Below, in pieces: positions 1-7,919 of a DNA stretch of 41,068 nt (positions are counted from its first letter, which is position 1; every line of letters begins with the position of its first letter). Source of the stretch: Terriglobales bacterium (GTDB lineage Bacteria; Acidobacteriota; Terriglobia; Bryobacterales; Bryobacteraceae); assembly GCA_021372245.1 (NCBI GenBank), contig JAJFUV010000324.1:1-41068 (forward strand), read 5' to 3'. The translations under genes and the position numbers were made by a program. Below the pieces are notes generated by a model, which was not told the DNA's origin, searched no databases, and worked only from the letters and a program-made list of their open reading frames with translations.

Positions 1-1
1 A

Positions 2-526
2 TACAACCGGGTCTATGTGCGCCGCAACGGGCAGGAGTTGACCGCCGCGAACTGGTACCGGGCGCTGCGCGACGGACCGAGCATCGCCACAAACGGTCCC
101 GTGCTGTTCTTCGAGGTGAAAGGGCAGGGGAACAGGCGCACGGTGGAGGTGGATGCCCGGTCGGTCGTGCCGATAAGGGTTGTGGAGGTGGTAGCCAACG
201 GCCGCGTGGTGCACAGCGAGAAGCCCGCGGGGAATGGCCGCAACCTGCGTTTCCGGTTTCGGTTGGACGCCGCACAGCATTCCTGGGTGGCGGCGCGCTG
301 CTTTGTGGACGCGGAACGTACGATCCGCATGGCGCACACCAGCCCGGTTTACCTGGACGGCCGCTTCGACGCGCGGGAGGATGCGCGGTACTTCCTGACG
401 TGGGTGGAGGAACTGATCAGCCAGACCAGGGCGGACGCTAAGCGTTTCCAGAGCGACACCGAGCGTGACGAGGTGCTGGCCCTTTACGAGCGTGCGAGGG
501 CTTTCTACGCACGGCGCGCTCAGTAG
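2..526 (+). CDS. C-terminal part of a CehA/McbA-type metallohydrolase (PHP-like), 5' end outside window
   Basis: The frame is open from the first base of the window to the TAG at 524-526, so the start lies upstream; the GTG at 17 is only an internal codon. The visible 174 residues begin YNRVYVRRNG and continue with WYRALRDGPSIATNGPVLFF. This resembles the C-terminal segment that follows the PHP-type metal-binding domain in secreted CehA/McbA-family hydrolases, where a 'ThrAsnGly-Pro' turn leads into a beta-sandwich. The metal-binding part is not in view, so catalytic competence cannot be judged. The last seven bases overlap the end of the convergent dehydrogenase gene. The family call is from memory of the conserved motif and is moderately sure; the substrate is unknown. 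Confidence 0.6.
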   Translation, partial: YNRVYVRRNGQELTAANWYRALRDGPSIATNGPVLFFEVKGQGNRRTVEVDARSVVPIRVVEVVANGRVVHSEKPAGNGRNLRFRFRLDAAQHSWVAARCFVDAERTIRMAHTSPVYLDGRFDAREDARYFLTWVEELISQTRADAKRFQSDTERDEVLALYERARAFYARRAQ

Positions 527-1488
527 CCTAACTGCTTGTCGACCACGTTGGCGAGAGGTTCGCCCCGCTGGAATCGCTCGAAATTTGTGATGAAGAACTG
601 CATGGCGAGTTCCTTCCAATCCACCGTGTGATCGGCGCAGTGGGCCGACAGCAGCACATTTTTCAGTTTGTAGAACGGATGCCCGGCTGGCAGGGGTTCG
701 CAATCGAACACGTCCAGCGCCGCGCCGCGGATCCAATGTTCCTTCAGGGCGCGGATGAGAGCTTCCTCGCGGACCACCGGACCCCGGCCGATGTTGATCA
801 GGACGGCGGTGGGCTTCATCAAGCGCAGTTCCGTTTCGCCGATCATGCCGCGAGTTTCCGCAGTGAGTGGCGCGGAGATGACGAGGTAATCGGCCCCGGC
901 GAGGAATTCGAGCAAGGCGGCGGGTGCGTAGATGGGAACATCTTTCTCACTGTTCATCCCGCGTTGCGGATGCCGCCGCAATGCCGAGACGCGCATGCCC
1001 AGCGCGGAAGCCAGGCGGGCCGTATGGCGACCGATTTCGCCGAAACCTAGGATAGCCAGAGTGCGGCCGTAAACCTCTTCGACGTCGAAGCGGTCCCAAG
1101 CACCCGCCGCCTGGCTCCGGATCATGCGGCGAAAGTCCTTTGCGAAATATAAGATAGAAGCCACTGCGAATTCCGCCAGCGAGCGGCTGAACACACCCCG
1201 CGAATTGGTGAGCGGTACGGGGCTCGCGACCAGGGCGGGGAAGAGGACGTTCTCGACGCCCGCGGTCAACGAGTGAACCCAGCGCACCCGCGGGCACATG
1301 GCGAAAACCTCTTCGAGAACGCCGGGTGCGCTCCAGGCGTCCAGAATCGCGTCCGCTTCACCGGCAAGCTTGCCGAAGGCCGCCGGACTTTCGCTCACCG
1401 CGATGCGTGTATCGGCCGGCAGACGCTCCAATAGGGAGAGTGCCCGCTCGGCCGGGTTGCCGGCTACCAGCAGCGTCAAGGGGCCCAT
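520..1488 (-). CDS. D-2-hydroxyacid dehydrogenase (NAD-dependent)
   Basis: Cytoplasmic oxidoreductase of the D-isomer-specific 2-hydroxyacid dehydrogenase family, reducing a 2-oxoacid with NAD(P)H or the reverse. The protein is about 322 residues, normal for the family. The Rossmann motif is GFGEIGRH near the middle. The three catalytic residues can be placed: Arg in NIGRGPVV, Glu in DVFDCEPLP and His in SAHCADHT. The segment TNSRGVFSRSLAEFA is the usual lead into the nucleotide-binding domain. The ATG at 1488 is taken as start; a GTG two codons upstream (1494) is an alternative, and neither has a clear ribosome-binding site. It converges on the CehA-like gene with a 7-base overlap. The exact substrate (glyoxylate, hydroxypyruvate, phosphoglycerate-like) cannot be told from sequence. 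Confidence 0.9.
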   Translation of the reverse strand: MGPLTLLVAGNPAERALSLLERLPADTRIAVSESPAAFGKLAGEADAILDAWSAPGVLEEVFAMCPRVRWVHSLTAGVENVLFPALVASPVPLTNSRGVFSRSLAEFAVASILYFAKDFRRMIRSQAAGAWDRFDVEEVYGRTLAILGFGEIGRHTARLASALGMRVSALRRHPQRGMNSEKDVPIYAPAALLEFLAGADYLVISAPLTAETRGMIGETELRLMKPTAVLINIGRGPVVREEALIRALKEHWIRGAALDVFDCEPLPAGHPFYKLKNVLLSAHCADHTVDWKELAMQFFITNFERFQRGEPLANVVDKQLGY

Positions 1489-1597
1489 GAACACCAGACT
1501 CGCGCAGCCGGGTCCCCTGGCGCAAGCATTGCTACTGCAGCTTGTAGTACTGACGCGCGAATCGCCGATCTATTCTTTCCGATGCTTCAGGGCAACT

Positions 1598-1885
1598 CTA
1601 TGGCAGCGGTTCACCGGTCAGGCGGCCCCCGGCGTCCTGAATTCGAGACAACAGCTTGAGCCCGCTATTATCGATACCGGTCAGGCCGGATATGTCAATG
1701 ACGAGTTCCTTTCCTTTGAGGATGGACGCGGCTGTCATCCAGGCGTGCTCCAGCTCATTCACCCAAAGCCCCTTTAGCGACCCGCGAAGCACCATGCGAA
1801 ACACGGAGGAACTGTCATGTTGGTACATTTCCATCCCGGTTTGACTGGCTGGCCCCCGGCCCTTAGCTTGGTGCATCACAATCAT
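1598..1885 (-). CDS. small STAS-domain protein with SpoIIAA-like Ser
   Basis: A 95-residue protein consisting of little more than one STAS (anti-sigma-factor antagonist-like) domain. The visible pattern is RGSLKGLWVNELEHAW, then ELVIDISGLTGIDNSGLKLLSRI. The IDNSG motif matches the place where SpoIIAA-type antagonists carry the phosphorylatable serine. The start ATG at 1885 is preceded by GGGAGGAAG at good spacing. Its ATG overlaps the TGA of the upstream STAS gene as ATGA, so the two are almost certainly translated together. A longer frame upstream exists but is the other STAS gene read out of frame. The likely role is protein-protein signalling; no cognate kinase or anti-sigma factor is next to it. 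It probably shares the sigma-54-like promoter at 2195-2210. Confidence 0.85.
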   Translation of the reverse strand: MIVMHQAKGRGPASQTGMEMYQHDSSSVFRMVLRGSLKGLWVNELEHAWMTAASILKGKELVIDISGLTGIDNSGLKLLSRIQDAGGRLTGEPLP

Positions 1886-2166
1886 CGCGTCTTCCTCCCG
1901 CGCGCATCGCGAAGACTCTTTACCAGGTGCGAAGTGTAAACGCCGGATCCGAGCAGCCGGACCCCTTGCCCCACCAGGCGCCTGAGCAAATCGCGGCCGG
2001 CCGCATCGATCACCGAAACATCCCGCAAGAACACACGCAAAGGCCTCCCGCTCAGTAATGCCTTCAGACAGCATTCTTCAACGAGTTGCACAGAATCTCC
2101 GACGAGTTGCCCGTCGATGCTTACGATTGTCCCGGAGCGGCCCTGTTCCTGGTGAACTCGGAAAAT
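1882..2166 (-). CDS. small STAS-domain protein, probable ATT start
   Basis: A 94-residue STAS-like protein. Key stretches are TIVSIDGQLVGDSVQLVEECC, then LRVFLRDVSVIDAAGRDLLRRL and GVRLLGSGVYTSHLV. The spacing of these elements follows its downstream neighbour (L-x-G near the N-terminus, V-I-D-x-x-G-x-x-L-L in the middle), so the two look like diverged duplicates. The motif here is IDAAG, with Ala where the neighbour has Ser, so phosphorylation there is not possible. The only ATG/GTG/TTG in frame is a GTG at 2091, which would remove the first strand of the fold. The frame is open back to a TAA at 2175-2173, and an ATT at 2166-2164 lies nine bases after a perfect AGGAGGT. I therefore place the start at ATT. 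The protein call is firm, the start is inference. Confidence 0.75.
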   Translation of the reverse strand: MFRVHQEQGRSGTIVSIDGQLVGDSVQLVEECCLKALLSGRPLRVFLRDVSVIDAAGRDLLRRLVGQGVRLLGSGVYTSHLVKSLRDARGRKTR

Positions 2167-2174
2167 GACCTGTT

Positions 2175-2181
2175 ACCTCCT
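2175..2181 (-). promoter_or_regulatory. strong ribosome-binding site for the upstream STAS gene
   Basis: On the minus strand the sequence reads AGGAGGT (2181 to 2175), a full match to the anti-Shine-Dalgarno complement. Nine bases separate GGAGG from the ATT at 2166. No ATG, GTG or TTG lies at usable distance in the STAS frame, which is why this site decides the unusual start. Confidence 0.7.
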
Positions 2182-2194
2182 GCACAATGCTCCA

Positions 2195-2210
2195 TGCATT
2201 CGTGGGTCCA
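2195..2210 (-). promoter_or_regulatory. sigma-54-type -24/-12 promoter for the STAS pair
   Basis: Minus strand TGGACCCACGAATGCA: GG and GC are separated by exactly ten bases, as required for a -24/-12 promoter, with the T before GG and TGCA around the -12. It matches 7 of the 11 defined positions of TGGCACG-N4-TTGC. The predicted transcription start is near 2184, giving an 18-base leader that begins just before the ribosome-binding site. Two activator-like palindromes lie about 100-120 bases upstream (2283-2305). Confidence 0.5.
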
Positions 2211-2282
2211 TCCTGTGAGGTGTTCCGCGCTTCCGGAATGGCTGTTTGTGGCTGTTCCTCCGCGTTACGAGTGCCGATGATC

Positions 2283-2305
2283 GTCATCTGCCACAGGCAG
2301 ACGCC
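2283..2305. promoter_or_regulatory. pair of near-palindromic activator sites (GGCA-N2-TGCC type)
   Basis: GTCATCTGCC at 2283-2292 and, reading the other strand, GGCGTCTGCC at 2305-2296. Each differs by one base from GGCATCTGCC, found in front of the sigma-54 activator gene, and each is one step from the GGCA-N2-TGCC palindrome found twice in front of the efflux operon. Start-to-start spacing is 13 bases, close to the 14 seen at 9406-9429. The position, about -103 and -116 from the predicted STAS transcription start, suits an upstream activator sequence for an enhancer-binding protein. Confidence 0.45.
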
Positions 2306-2445
2306 AATAATCGTCACACTTACTCCAGTTGGCAGCACATTTATGAGTAAGTAGTCTCTGGGCATTCCCCGTGGATTTGGAACTCGGGATGCGATTAGTG
2401 GAATGATCCGCCAGTAGCACGATCAGAGGAGGTGTCGAAACAGCA

Positions 2446-3349
2446 ATGCTGTTATCCGGCCAAGCGCAGGTCAGTGCCACCCGAACCAAAACCAAACTTG
2501 AAACTTTAATATCCGAACCGCTGCCCGCGTTAGTCGAGCCAGCGCCCTTGCCCGACCCGGTCTACCCGCAGTTCCCAGAGAAGTGCGGCGACGTGCCGCC
2601 CGATCCCCGCTCTGTGCCTCAGAACGGCAACCCGTACCGTACACGCATCACGCCGTTCATGATTCGCCGTGCCATGTGCGGTTGGCTCTCCCCATATTTG
2701 CGAAGCCGCTTCTATCCAGGCGATTTCCACCCGATCATCGCCTACCTGTTCACCGAGTGGAAATGCAACCTCGACTGCCATTACTGCTGGGCTTATGACA
2801 ACCGCGTGAAAGGCATGACTGAGCACACGGCCCGCCGAGCCATCGACTGGCTGCACGACACCGGTTGACGTGTCCTGGCGCTCATGGGCTGGGAGGTGCT
2901 TCTCCGGCCCCAGTTCGTCCACAAGGTCGTTTACTACGCGGTCAAAAAGGGATTCTGGGTATACGTCCCCACAAACGGACGCCTCATGCGAAAGGACGTG
3001 ATCGACAGGCTGGCCGATGCCGGCGTAGCTACCTTCAACCTGGCTGTAGACTCCATCGAAGACCGTCCGGAACTGCCGCGCCGGGCAGAACGCCTTAATC
3101 ATCCGGACGGACGGCACGTTGGCGCCGTGCTTCCCGATGTACTCCGCGACCTGCGATTGGGGCTTCGTGGGCAAGCCTAACTTCGACGTAACCCAGTTGA
3201 CCGAAGTCAAGCGGCAGTGCCAGCCTCATTGCTTCTCGACCCTGAACCACAATCTGGCGCACTGCTATGACGCTGGACGCGCGTTCAAGTGGTTGATGAA
3301 GCAGGCGTTGAACGGTTTCCACGGAACAACGGGAAGTTTCGAGGAGTAG
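2446..3349 (+). pseudogene. decayed radical SAM protein gene
   Basis: Three collinear pieces of one radical SAM protein. Piece one (2446-2865) holds the iron-sulfur motif CNLDCHYCW (CX3CX2C) in a context TEWKCNLDCHYCWAYDNR. A TGA at 2866-2868 interrupts it, after which the same frame continues (VLALMGWEVLLRP ... FNLAVDSIEDRPELP). At about 3071-3080 the sequence jumps, in another frame, to CRAGQNALIIRTDGTLAPC, then CQPHCFSTLNH and a normal C-terminus ending at 3349. Intact relatives have, from memory, roughly 100 or more residues between these points, so there is an internal deletion plus frameshift. A stretch ALMGWEV replaces the usual GGE-type motif of radical SAM proteins. The ATG at 2446 follows AGGAGGTG. 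The product is non-functional; the original substrate is unknown. Confidence 0.85.
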
Positions 3350-3380
3350 TTCGACGGTAGAGACTTCGGCACGTGATGTT

Positions 3381-3410
3381 GGCATATGCCGATATGTTTC
3401 GGCATGTGCC
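3381..3410. promoter_or_regulatory. two palindromic activator sites upstream of the efflux operon
   Basis: GGCATATGCC (3381-3390, a perfect palindrome) and GGCATGTGCC (3401-3410) start exactly 20 bases apart, i.e. two helical turns, so both face the same side of the DNA. Centres fall near -95 and -75 from the predicted sigma-54 start at 3481. The same GGCA-N2-TGCC pattern recurs near the activator gene (9406-9429). By chance about one such 8-base-specified palindrome would be expected in the whole window, so a phased pair at this location is notable. Confidence 0.55.
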
Positions 3411-3454
3411 GCGAGGGAACACGCAAGTCCATTCATTCTAAAGAACAACCGATA

Positions 3455-3470
3455 TGGGCATGGAGTTGCC
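3455..3470 (+). promoter_or_regulatory. sigma-54-type -24/-12 promoter of the RND efflux operon
   Basis: TGGGCATGGAGTTGCC has TGG at -24 and TTGC at -12 with the obligatory ten bases between GG and GC (7 of 11 defined consensus positions). Transcription would start near 3481, leaving a 15-base leader before the ATG at 3496. No convincing -35/-10 pair was seen in the same 146-base gap. The two palindromes at 3381-3410 sit where an enhancer-binding protein would act. Confidence 0.55.
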
Positions 3471-3495
3471 ATGTTTAATGCGAGAATAGTCTTTC

Positions 3496-4752
3496 ATGCC
3501 AATCCCCAGAAAAAGCGCATCCGTTAACTGGCCGAAGTGCTTGGCCGTCTCCGGTCTTCTCTTTGCGGGACTGCTTGCGTCCGGCTGTAAGAAAGCAAGT
3601 GCTCCACCTCCGATGGATCCCGTAGAGGCCGGTTTCGTCACCCTGAGTCCGGAAAAGATCCTGTTAACCACTGAACTGCCGGGCCGGACGTCGGCCTACC
3701 TGGTCGCGGAAATCCGTCCGCAAGTGAACGGGCTCATCCAGAGTCGTCTGTTCCAGGAAGGCGCCATGGTAAAGGCCGGCGACGTGCTGTACCAGATCGA
3801 TCCCGCGCCGTACAAAGCCGCCTACGAGCAGGCGAAAGCCGCTCTGGTCACGGCTCAAGCGGACCTTGTTACGGCAGAGGCGAATCTGCCGGCGATCCGG
3901 TCTCGCGCGGAGCGTCTCAAGGGCCTCGTGGCGATCAACGCGGTCGCCAAGCAGGACTACGACGACGCTAGCGCCGCGCTGCGGCAGGCAGAGGCCAACC
4001 TGGCGGCGCGAAAAGCGTCGGTCGAGATTAACCGGGCGGCGGTCGAAAGCGCCCGAATCAACCTGTCTTACACGCCCATCAAGGCGCCCATCACTGGACG
4101 CATCGGCAAGTCCAACATCACGGTCGGTGCGCTGGCAACGGCCTATCAACCGACACCCCTGGCGGTGGTGCAACAGTTGAATCCGATCTATGTGGACGTG
4201 GTCCAAGCCAACGCGGAACTGATCCGCTTGAGGCGCAATCTGGAGAGCGGCCGGTTGAAGCGGGACGGAGCGCTTCAAAACAGGGTGAAGCTGCTTCTGG
4301 AAGATGGAACGCCCTACCCAATTGCCGGTACGATCCAGTTCCGCGACGTCACGGTGGAGCCGACAACGGGTTCGGTGACTCTTCGCATGGTTTTCGCGAA
4401 TCCCAGAGAGATTCTTCTCCCAGGCATGTTCGTGCAAGCGGTGGTGGAGGAAGGCGTGCGGGAGCAGGCCATTCTCGCTCCCCAGGCGGGGATCAGCCGT
4501 GATCCGAGGGGAAACCCCATTGCCCTGGTCGTAGGCCAGGACGGCAAGGTTGAGCGCAGGTCACTGGAACTGGAACGAGCCATTGGAAATAAGTGGCTGG
4601 TTCTCAAGGGATTGGCCGCCGGCGACCGTTTGATCGTCGAGGGGCTTGGGAAGATACGTCCGGGGATGCCGGTGCGCGCGGTCCCCGTCACTTCCGGCGA
4701 GGGCGGCAAGCCCGCCGCAGGCGCCGGTGTGAAGGGAGAACCGCATGTCTAG
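3496..4752 (+). CDS. RND efflux periplasmic adaptor (AcrA/MexA type), lipoprotein
   Basis: Membrane fusion protein linking the inner-membrane pump to the outer-membrane channel. The 418-residue protein has an N-terminal signal with lipobox LLASGC (Cys about residue 31), so it should be lipid-anchored in the periplasm. Then follow the barrel-sandwich half motif VAEIRPQVNGLIQSRLFQEGAMVKAGDVLYQID, a long Ala-rich coiled-coil hairpin (about residues 110-185), INLSYTPIKAPITGRIG, and beta-barrel and membrane-proximal domains. It overlaps the pump gene by eight bases, showing one operon of adaptor, pump and outer-membrane factor. No clear ribosome-binding site precedes the ATG. Substrates cannot be inferred beyond the hydrophobe/amphiphile class typical of HAE1 partners. 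Confidence 0.95.
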   Translation: MPIPRKSASVNWPKCLAVSGLLFAGLLASGCKKASAPPPMDPVEAGFVTLSPEKILLTTELPGRTSAYLVAEIRPQVNGLIQSRLFQEGAMVKAGDVLYQIDPAPYKAAYEQAKAALVTAQADLVTAEANLPAIRSRAERLKGLVAINAVAKQDYDDASAALRQAEANLAARKASVEINRAAVESARINLSYTPIKAPITGRIGKSNITVGALATAYQPTPLAVVQQLNPIYVDVVQANAELIRLRRNLESGRLKRDGALQNRVKLLLEDGTPYPIAGTIQFRDVTVEPTTGSVTLRMVFANPREILLPGMFVQAVVEEGVREQAILAPQAGISRDPRGNPIALVVGQDGKVERRSLELERAIGNKWLVLKGLAAGDRLIVEGLGKIRPGMPVRAVPVTSGEGGKPAAGAGVKGEPHV

Positions 4753-7700
4753 ATTCTTCCTCGATCGCCCGGTCTTCGCCTGGGTGATCGCAATTTCCTT
4801 TATGGTGTTGGGCGGGCTGGCCATCTACAACATGCCCATCTCGCAGTATCCACCCATCGCTCCGCCGTCCATCGCCATCAGTGCGTTTTATCCGGGAGCG
4901 TCGGCCGAAACGGTGGAAAACAGCGTGACGCAGATCATCGAGCAGAAGATGACCGGCTTCGATAATCTGCTCTATATCAACTCGACGAGCGACTCGTCGG
5001 GCTCAGCCCGCGTCGAGTTGACCTTTGCCCCGGGGACCAACCCGGACCTCGCCTGGGCGCAGGTGCAGAACAAACTTCAATTGGCCACAGCCAGTCTGCC
5101 GGAGGTGGTGCAGCGTTACGGCATCAAGGTCAGCAAATCGACACGCAATTACCTGATCGTTGTAAGCCTCATCTCGGAAGACGGAAGCATGGACGGGAAC
5201 GATCTGCGCGACTACGCGCAATCCAACCTGGAAAAGGTACTTTCGCGGATACCGGGCGTGGGCGAGGTGGAAGTCTTCGGAACCCAGTATGCGATGCGCG
5301 TGTGGCTCAACCCGGACAAGCTCACCAACTACGGGATGACCATCGACGACGTCGTCGCGGCGCTGCGGGCATACAACGTGGAGGTCTCCGCCGGCCAGTT
5401 CGGTGGAGCGCCGGCGGTGCAAGGGCAGCGTTTGAACGCCGCCATCATCGTCCAGAACCTACTCAAGACTCCCGCTGAGTTTGCCTCGATCCCGATCCGT
5501 ACGAATCCGGACGGATCCGTGGTGCGCGTCTCGGATGTGGCGAGAACCGAACTGGGGACCGAGGTATACGACATCGAAGGCACTTACAACAGCAAGCCAT
5601 CGGCAGGCTTGGCAATCCGGCAGGCGGCCGGCGCCAACGCGTTGGATACGGCGGACGCGATCCGTGCCCGGATGGAGGAGATGAGCGAGTATTTCCCCCA
5701 TGGCATGAAGGTCGTTTATCCGTATGACACCACCCCGTTCACCAGAGTGGCAATCAAAGAGGTGGTCAAAACCCTCTTCGAGGCGATCCTGCTGGTGTTC
5801 CTGGTCATGTTGATCTTCATGGGCAACATGCGTGCGACCCTGATCCCGACGATCGCGGTCCCGGTGGTGCTCCTCGGCACCTTCGCCGTCCTGGGCTTCT
5901 TTGGCTTTTCCATCAACATGCTCACCATGTTCGCCATGGTGCTGGCGATTGGCCTTCTGGTGGACGACGCTATCGTCGTCGTGGAAAACGTGGAAAGGAT
6001 CATGAGCGAGGAAGGGCTTTCGCCCCGGGAAGCCACCGCCAAATCCATGGACCAGATCACCAGCGCGCTGGTAGGCATCGGGCTGGTGCTCTCGGCGGTG
6101 TTCGGTCCCATGGCCTTCTTCTCCGGTTCCACCGGCATCATTTACCGTCAATTCTCGGTGACGATCATCGCATCCATGCTCCTGTCGGTACTGGTGGCGT
6201 TGATCCTCACCCCGGTCCTTTGCGCCTCGCTTCTGCGACCCGTGCCTGTGGGACACGAGCCGGCCGAGACGGCGCCGCGACTGGTGCGGCCGTTTCTGTT
6301 GTGGTTCGATCGCTTCTTCTACTGGGTCCGAACTCAGTACATAAAAGTGGTCAGGCACTCAATCCTGCGTAAGCTGCGTTACGTGGCCGTTTATGTAGTG
6401 CTCCTGGTCACTATCGGCTACCTGTTCCTGCACTTGCCCACCGGCTATCTGCCGGATGAGGACCAGGGGATCCTGCTGTGCCAGATCCTCCTGCCGACAG
6501 GCGCGACGATGGAACAGACCACCGCGGTGGCGGATGAAGTCGAGCGCCATTTTCTGACGAATGAAAAGGATGCCGTAAAATCGGTCATGGCCGTAGCCGG
6601 CATCGGCTTTTCCGGAAGGGCGCAAAACAACGGCATGGTGTTCGTGCGCCTGAAAGACTGGGAACTGCGAGGCCGAGAGGATCTGGCTGCGAAGGCCGTG
6701 GCCGGGAGGGCGATGCAGGCGTTCGGCAAGGTTCGCGGAGCCATGGTGTTTGCGTTTTTGCCCCCCCCGGTTACCGAACTGGGAAATGCCATGGGATTTG
6801 ATTTTGAGCTGATCGATTTCGCAGGAGCGGGGCATGCCAAACTGACCGAGGCCCGCAACCAGCTTCTCGGCATGGCCGCAAGCGATCCCAGATTGATGCG
6901 GGTACGCCCGAACGGCATGGAAGATGTGCCGCAGTACAAGATCGACGTGGATTGGGAAAGAGCCGGCGCCCTGTCGATCCCGATTTCGAGCATCAACAAC
7001 GCCATTTCGGGCTCGTTTGGCAGCGCTTACGTCAATGACTTCATCCAGGGCGGCAGGGTCAAGCGCGTGTTCGCGCAGGCCGACGCACCATATCGCATGC
7101 TCCCCGAAGACCTCAAGAAGCTGTACGTGCGCAACAACCAGGGCAAGATCGTTCCGTTCTCCGCTTTTGCCTCCGGCCATTGGATCAGCGGATCCCCCAG
7201 GCTGGAACGGTTCAACGGCTTCCCCGCGATGAACATCTGGGGCGAGCCCTCGCCGGGGAAGAGCTCCGGCGAGGCGATGCAGGCCATGCAGGAAATCACG
7301 GCGAAGCTGCCCAAAGGCTTCGGTTCGGATTGGGAAGGCCTTTCGTATCAGGAGAGGATGTCTACTTCGCAAGGACCATTGCTCTACGCATTTTCAATCC
7401 TCGTGATCTTCCTTTGCGTGGCGGCCCTGTATGAAAGCTGGACCATCCCGTTTGTGAACCTGTTGATGATTCCGCTGGGTGTGTTCGGCGCTTTGCTGGC
7501 GACCACTTTGCGGGGATTGCCCAACGACGTTTACTTCCAGATCGGCTTCCTTACCACCATGGGACTTTCGACGAAGAACGCTATCCTGATCATTCAGTTC
7601 ATTAAAGAGCAGATGAGGCAGGGATCCGGGCTCGTCGACGCGACGCTTGGGGCGGTCAGAATCCGGTTCCGCCCGGTCATCATGACCTCGCTGGCGTTCT

Positions 7701-7918
7701 TCTTCGGCACGCTGCCGCTTGCCATTACAAAGGGTGCCGGCGCCGGCGCGATGAACGGCATCGGAACCGCAGTGACGGGCGGCATGCTCTCCGCTACGTT
7801 CATCGATCTGATCTTCATCCCCATGTTCTTCGTACTCGTTGCCCAAATCTTTGGGCGAGGTAAAACCACCCCGCCGGCTGGACCTTCATCGGCTCCCGCC
7901 AGTCCGGAGGTGCACTGA
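4745..7918 (+). CDS. RND multidrug efflux pump, HAE1 family (AcrB/MexB type)
   Basis: Proton-driven inner-membrane transporter forming a trimer with adaptor and outer-membrane factor. Length 1057 residues is normal for HAE1 pumps. It starts MSRFFLDRPVFAWVIAI, the usual first transmembrane segment. The motif GLLVDDAIVVVENVERIM in TM4 contains the paired Asp residues needed for proton translocation, and GLSTKNAILIIQF in TM10 holds the matching Lys. Two large periplasmic loops follow TM1 and TM7, as expected. The phenylalanine-rich region and ProPro motif ATMVFAFLPPPV-like (here GAMVFAFLPPPVTEL) is present. The gene lies between adaptor and channel with overlap upstream and one base downstream, so it belongs to the same transcript. 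Drug, solvent or endogenous metabolite specificity is not readable. Confidence 0.97.
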   Translation: MSRFFLDRPVFAWVIAISFMVLGGLAIYNMPISQYPPIAPPSIAISAFYPGASAETVENSVTQIIEQKMTGFDNLLYINSTSDSSGSARVELTFAPGTNPDLAWAQVQNKLQLATASLPEVVQRYGIKVSKSTRNYLIVVSLISEDGSMDGNDLRDYAQSNLEKVLSRIPGVGEVEVFGTQYAMRVWLNPDKLTNYGMTIDDVVAALRAYNVEVSAGQFGGAPAVQGQRLNAAIIVQNLLKTPAEFASIPIRTNPDGSVVRVSDVARTELGTEVYDIEGTYNSKPSAGLAIRQAAGANALDTADAIRARMEEMSEYFPHGMKVVYPYDTTPFTRVAIKEVVKTLFEAILLVFLVMLIFMGNMRATLIPTIAVPVVLLGTFAVLGFFGFSINMLTMFAMVLAIGLLVDDAIVVVENVERIMSEEGLSPREATAKSMDQITSALVGIGLVLSAVFGPMAFFSGSTGIIYRQFSVTIIASMLLSVLVALILTPVLCASLLRPVPVGHEPAETAPRLVRPFLLWFDRFFYWVRTQYIKVVRHSILRKLRYVAVYVVLLVTIGYLFLHLPTGYLPDEDQGILLCQILLPTGATMEQTTAVADEVERHFLTNEKDAVKSVMAVAGIGFSGRAQNNGMVFVRLKDWELRGREDLAAKAVAGRAMQAFGKVRGAMVFAFLPPPVTELGNAMGFDFELIDFAGAGHAKLTEARNQLLGMAASDPRLMRVRPNGMEDVPQYKIDVDWERAGALSIPISSINNAISGSFGSAYVNDFIQGGRVKRVFAQADAPYRMLPEDLKKLYVRNNQGKIVPFSAFASGHWISGSPRLERFNGFPAMNIWGEPSPGKSSGEAMQAMQEITAKLPKGFGSDWEGLSYQERMSTSQGPLLYAFSILVIFLCVAALYESWTIPFVNLLMIPLGVFGALLATTLRGLPNDVYFQIGFLTTMGLSTKNAILIIQFIKEQMRQGSGLVDATLGAVRIRFRPVIMTSLAFFFGTLPLAITKGAGAGAMNGIGTAVTGGMLSATFIDLIFIPMFFVLVAQIFGRGKTTPPAGPSSAPASPEVH

Positions 7919-7919
7919 G

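Noticed and set aside
2078..2365. A 95-codon minus-strand frame with a hydrophobic stretch (LLINVLPTGVSVTIIG)
   Set aside because: It covers the STAS promoter, ribosome-binding site and first codons in another frame, has no ribosome-binding site, and its C-terminal half is Arg-rich shadow sequence.
2866..2868. TGA at a place where I would expect Cys in the radical SAM protein could encode selenocysteine
   Set aside because: The same gene carries a large internal deletion and a frameshift, and no stem-loop of SECIS type was evident just after the TGA. A plain nonsense mutation is simpler.
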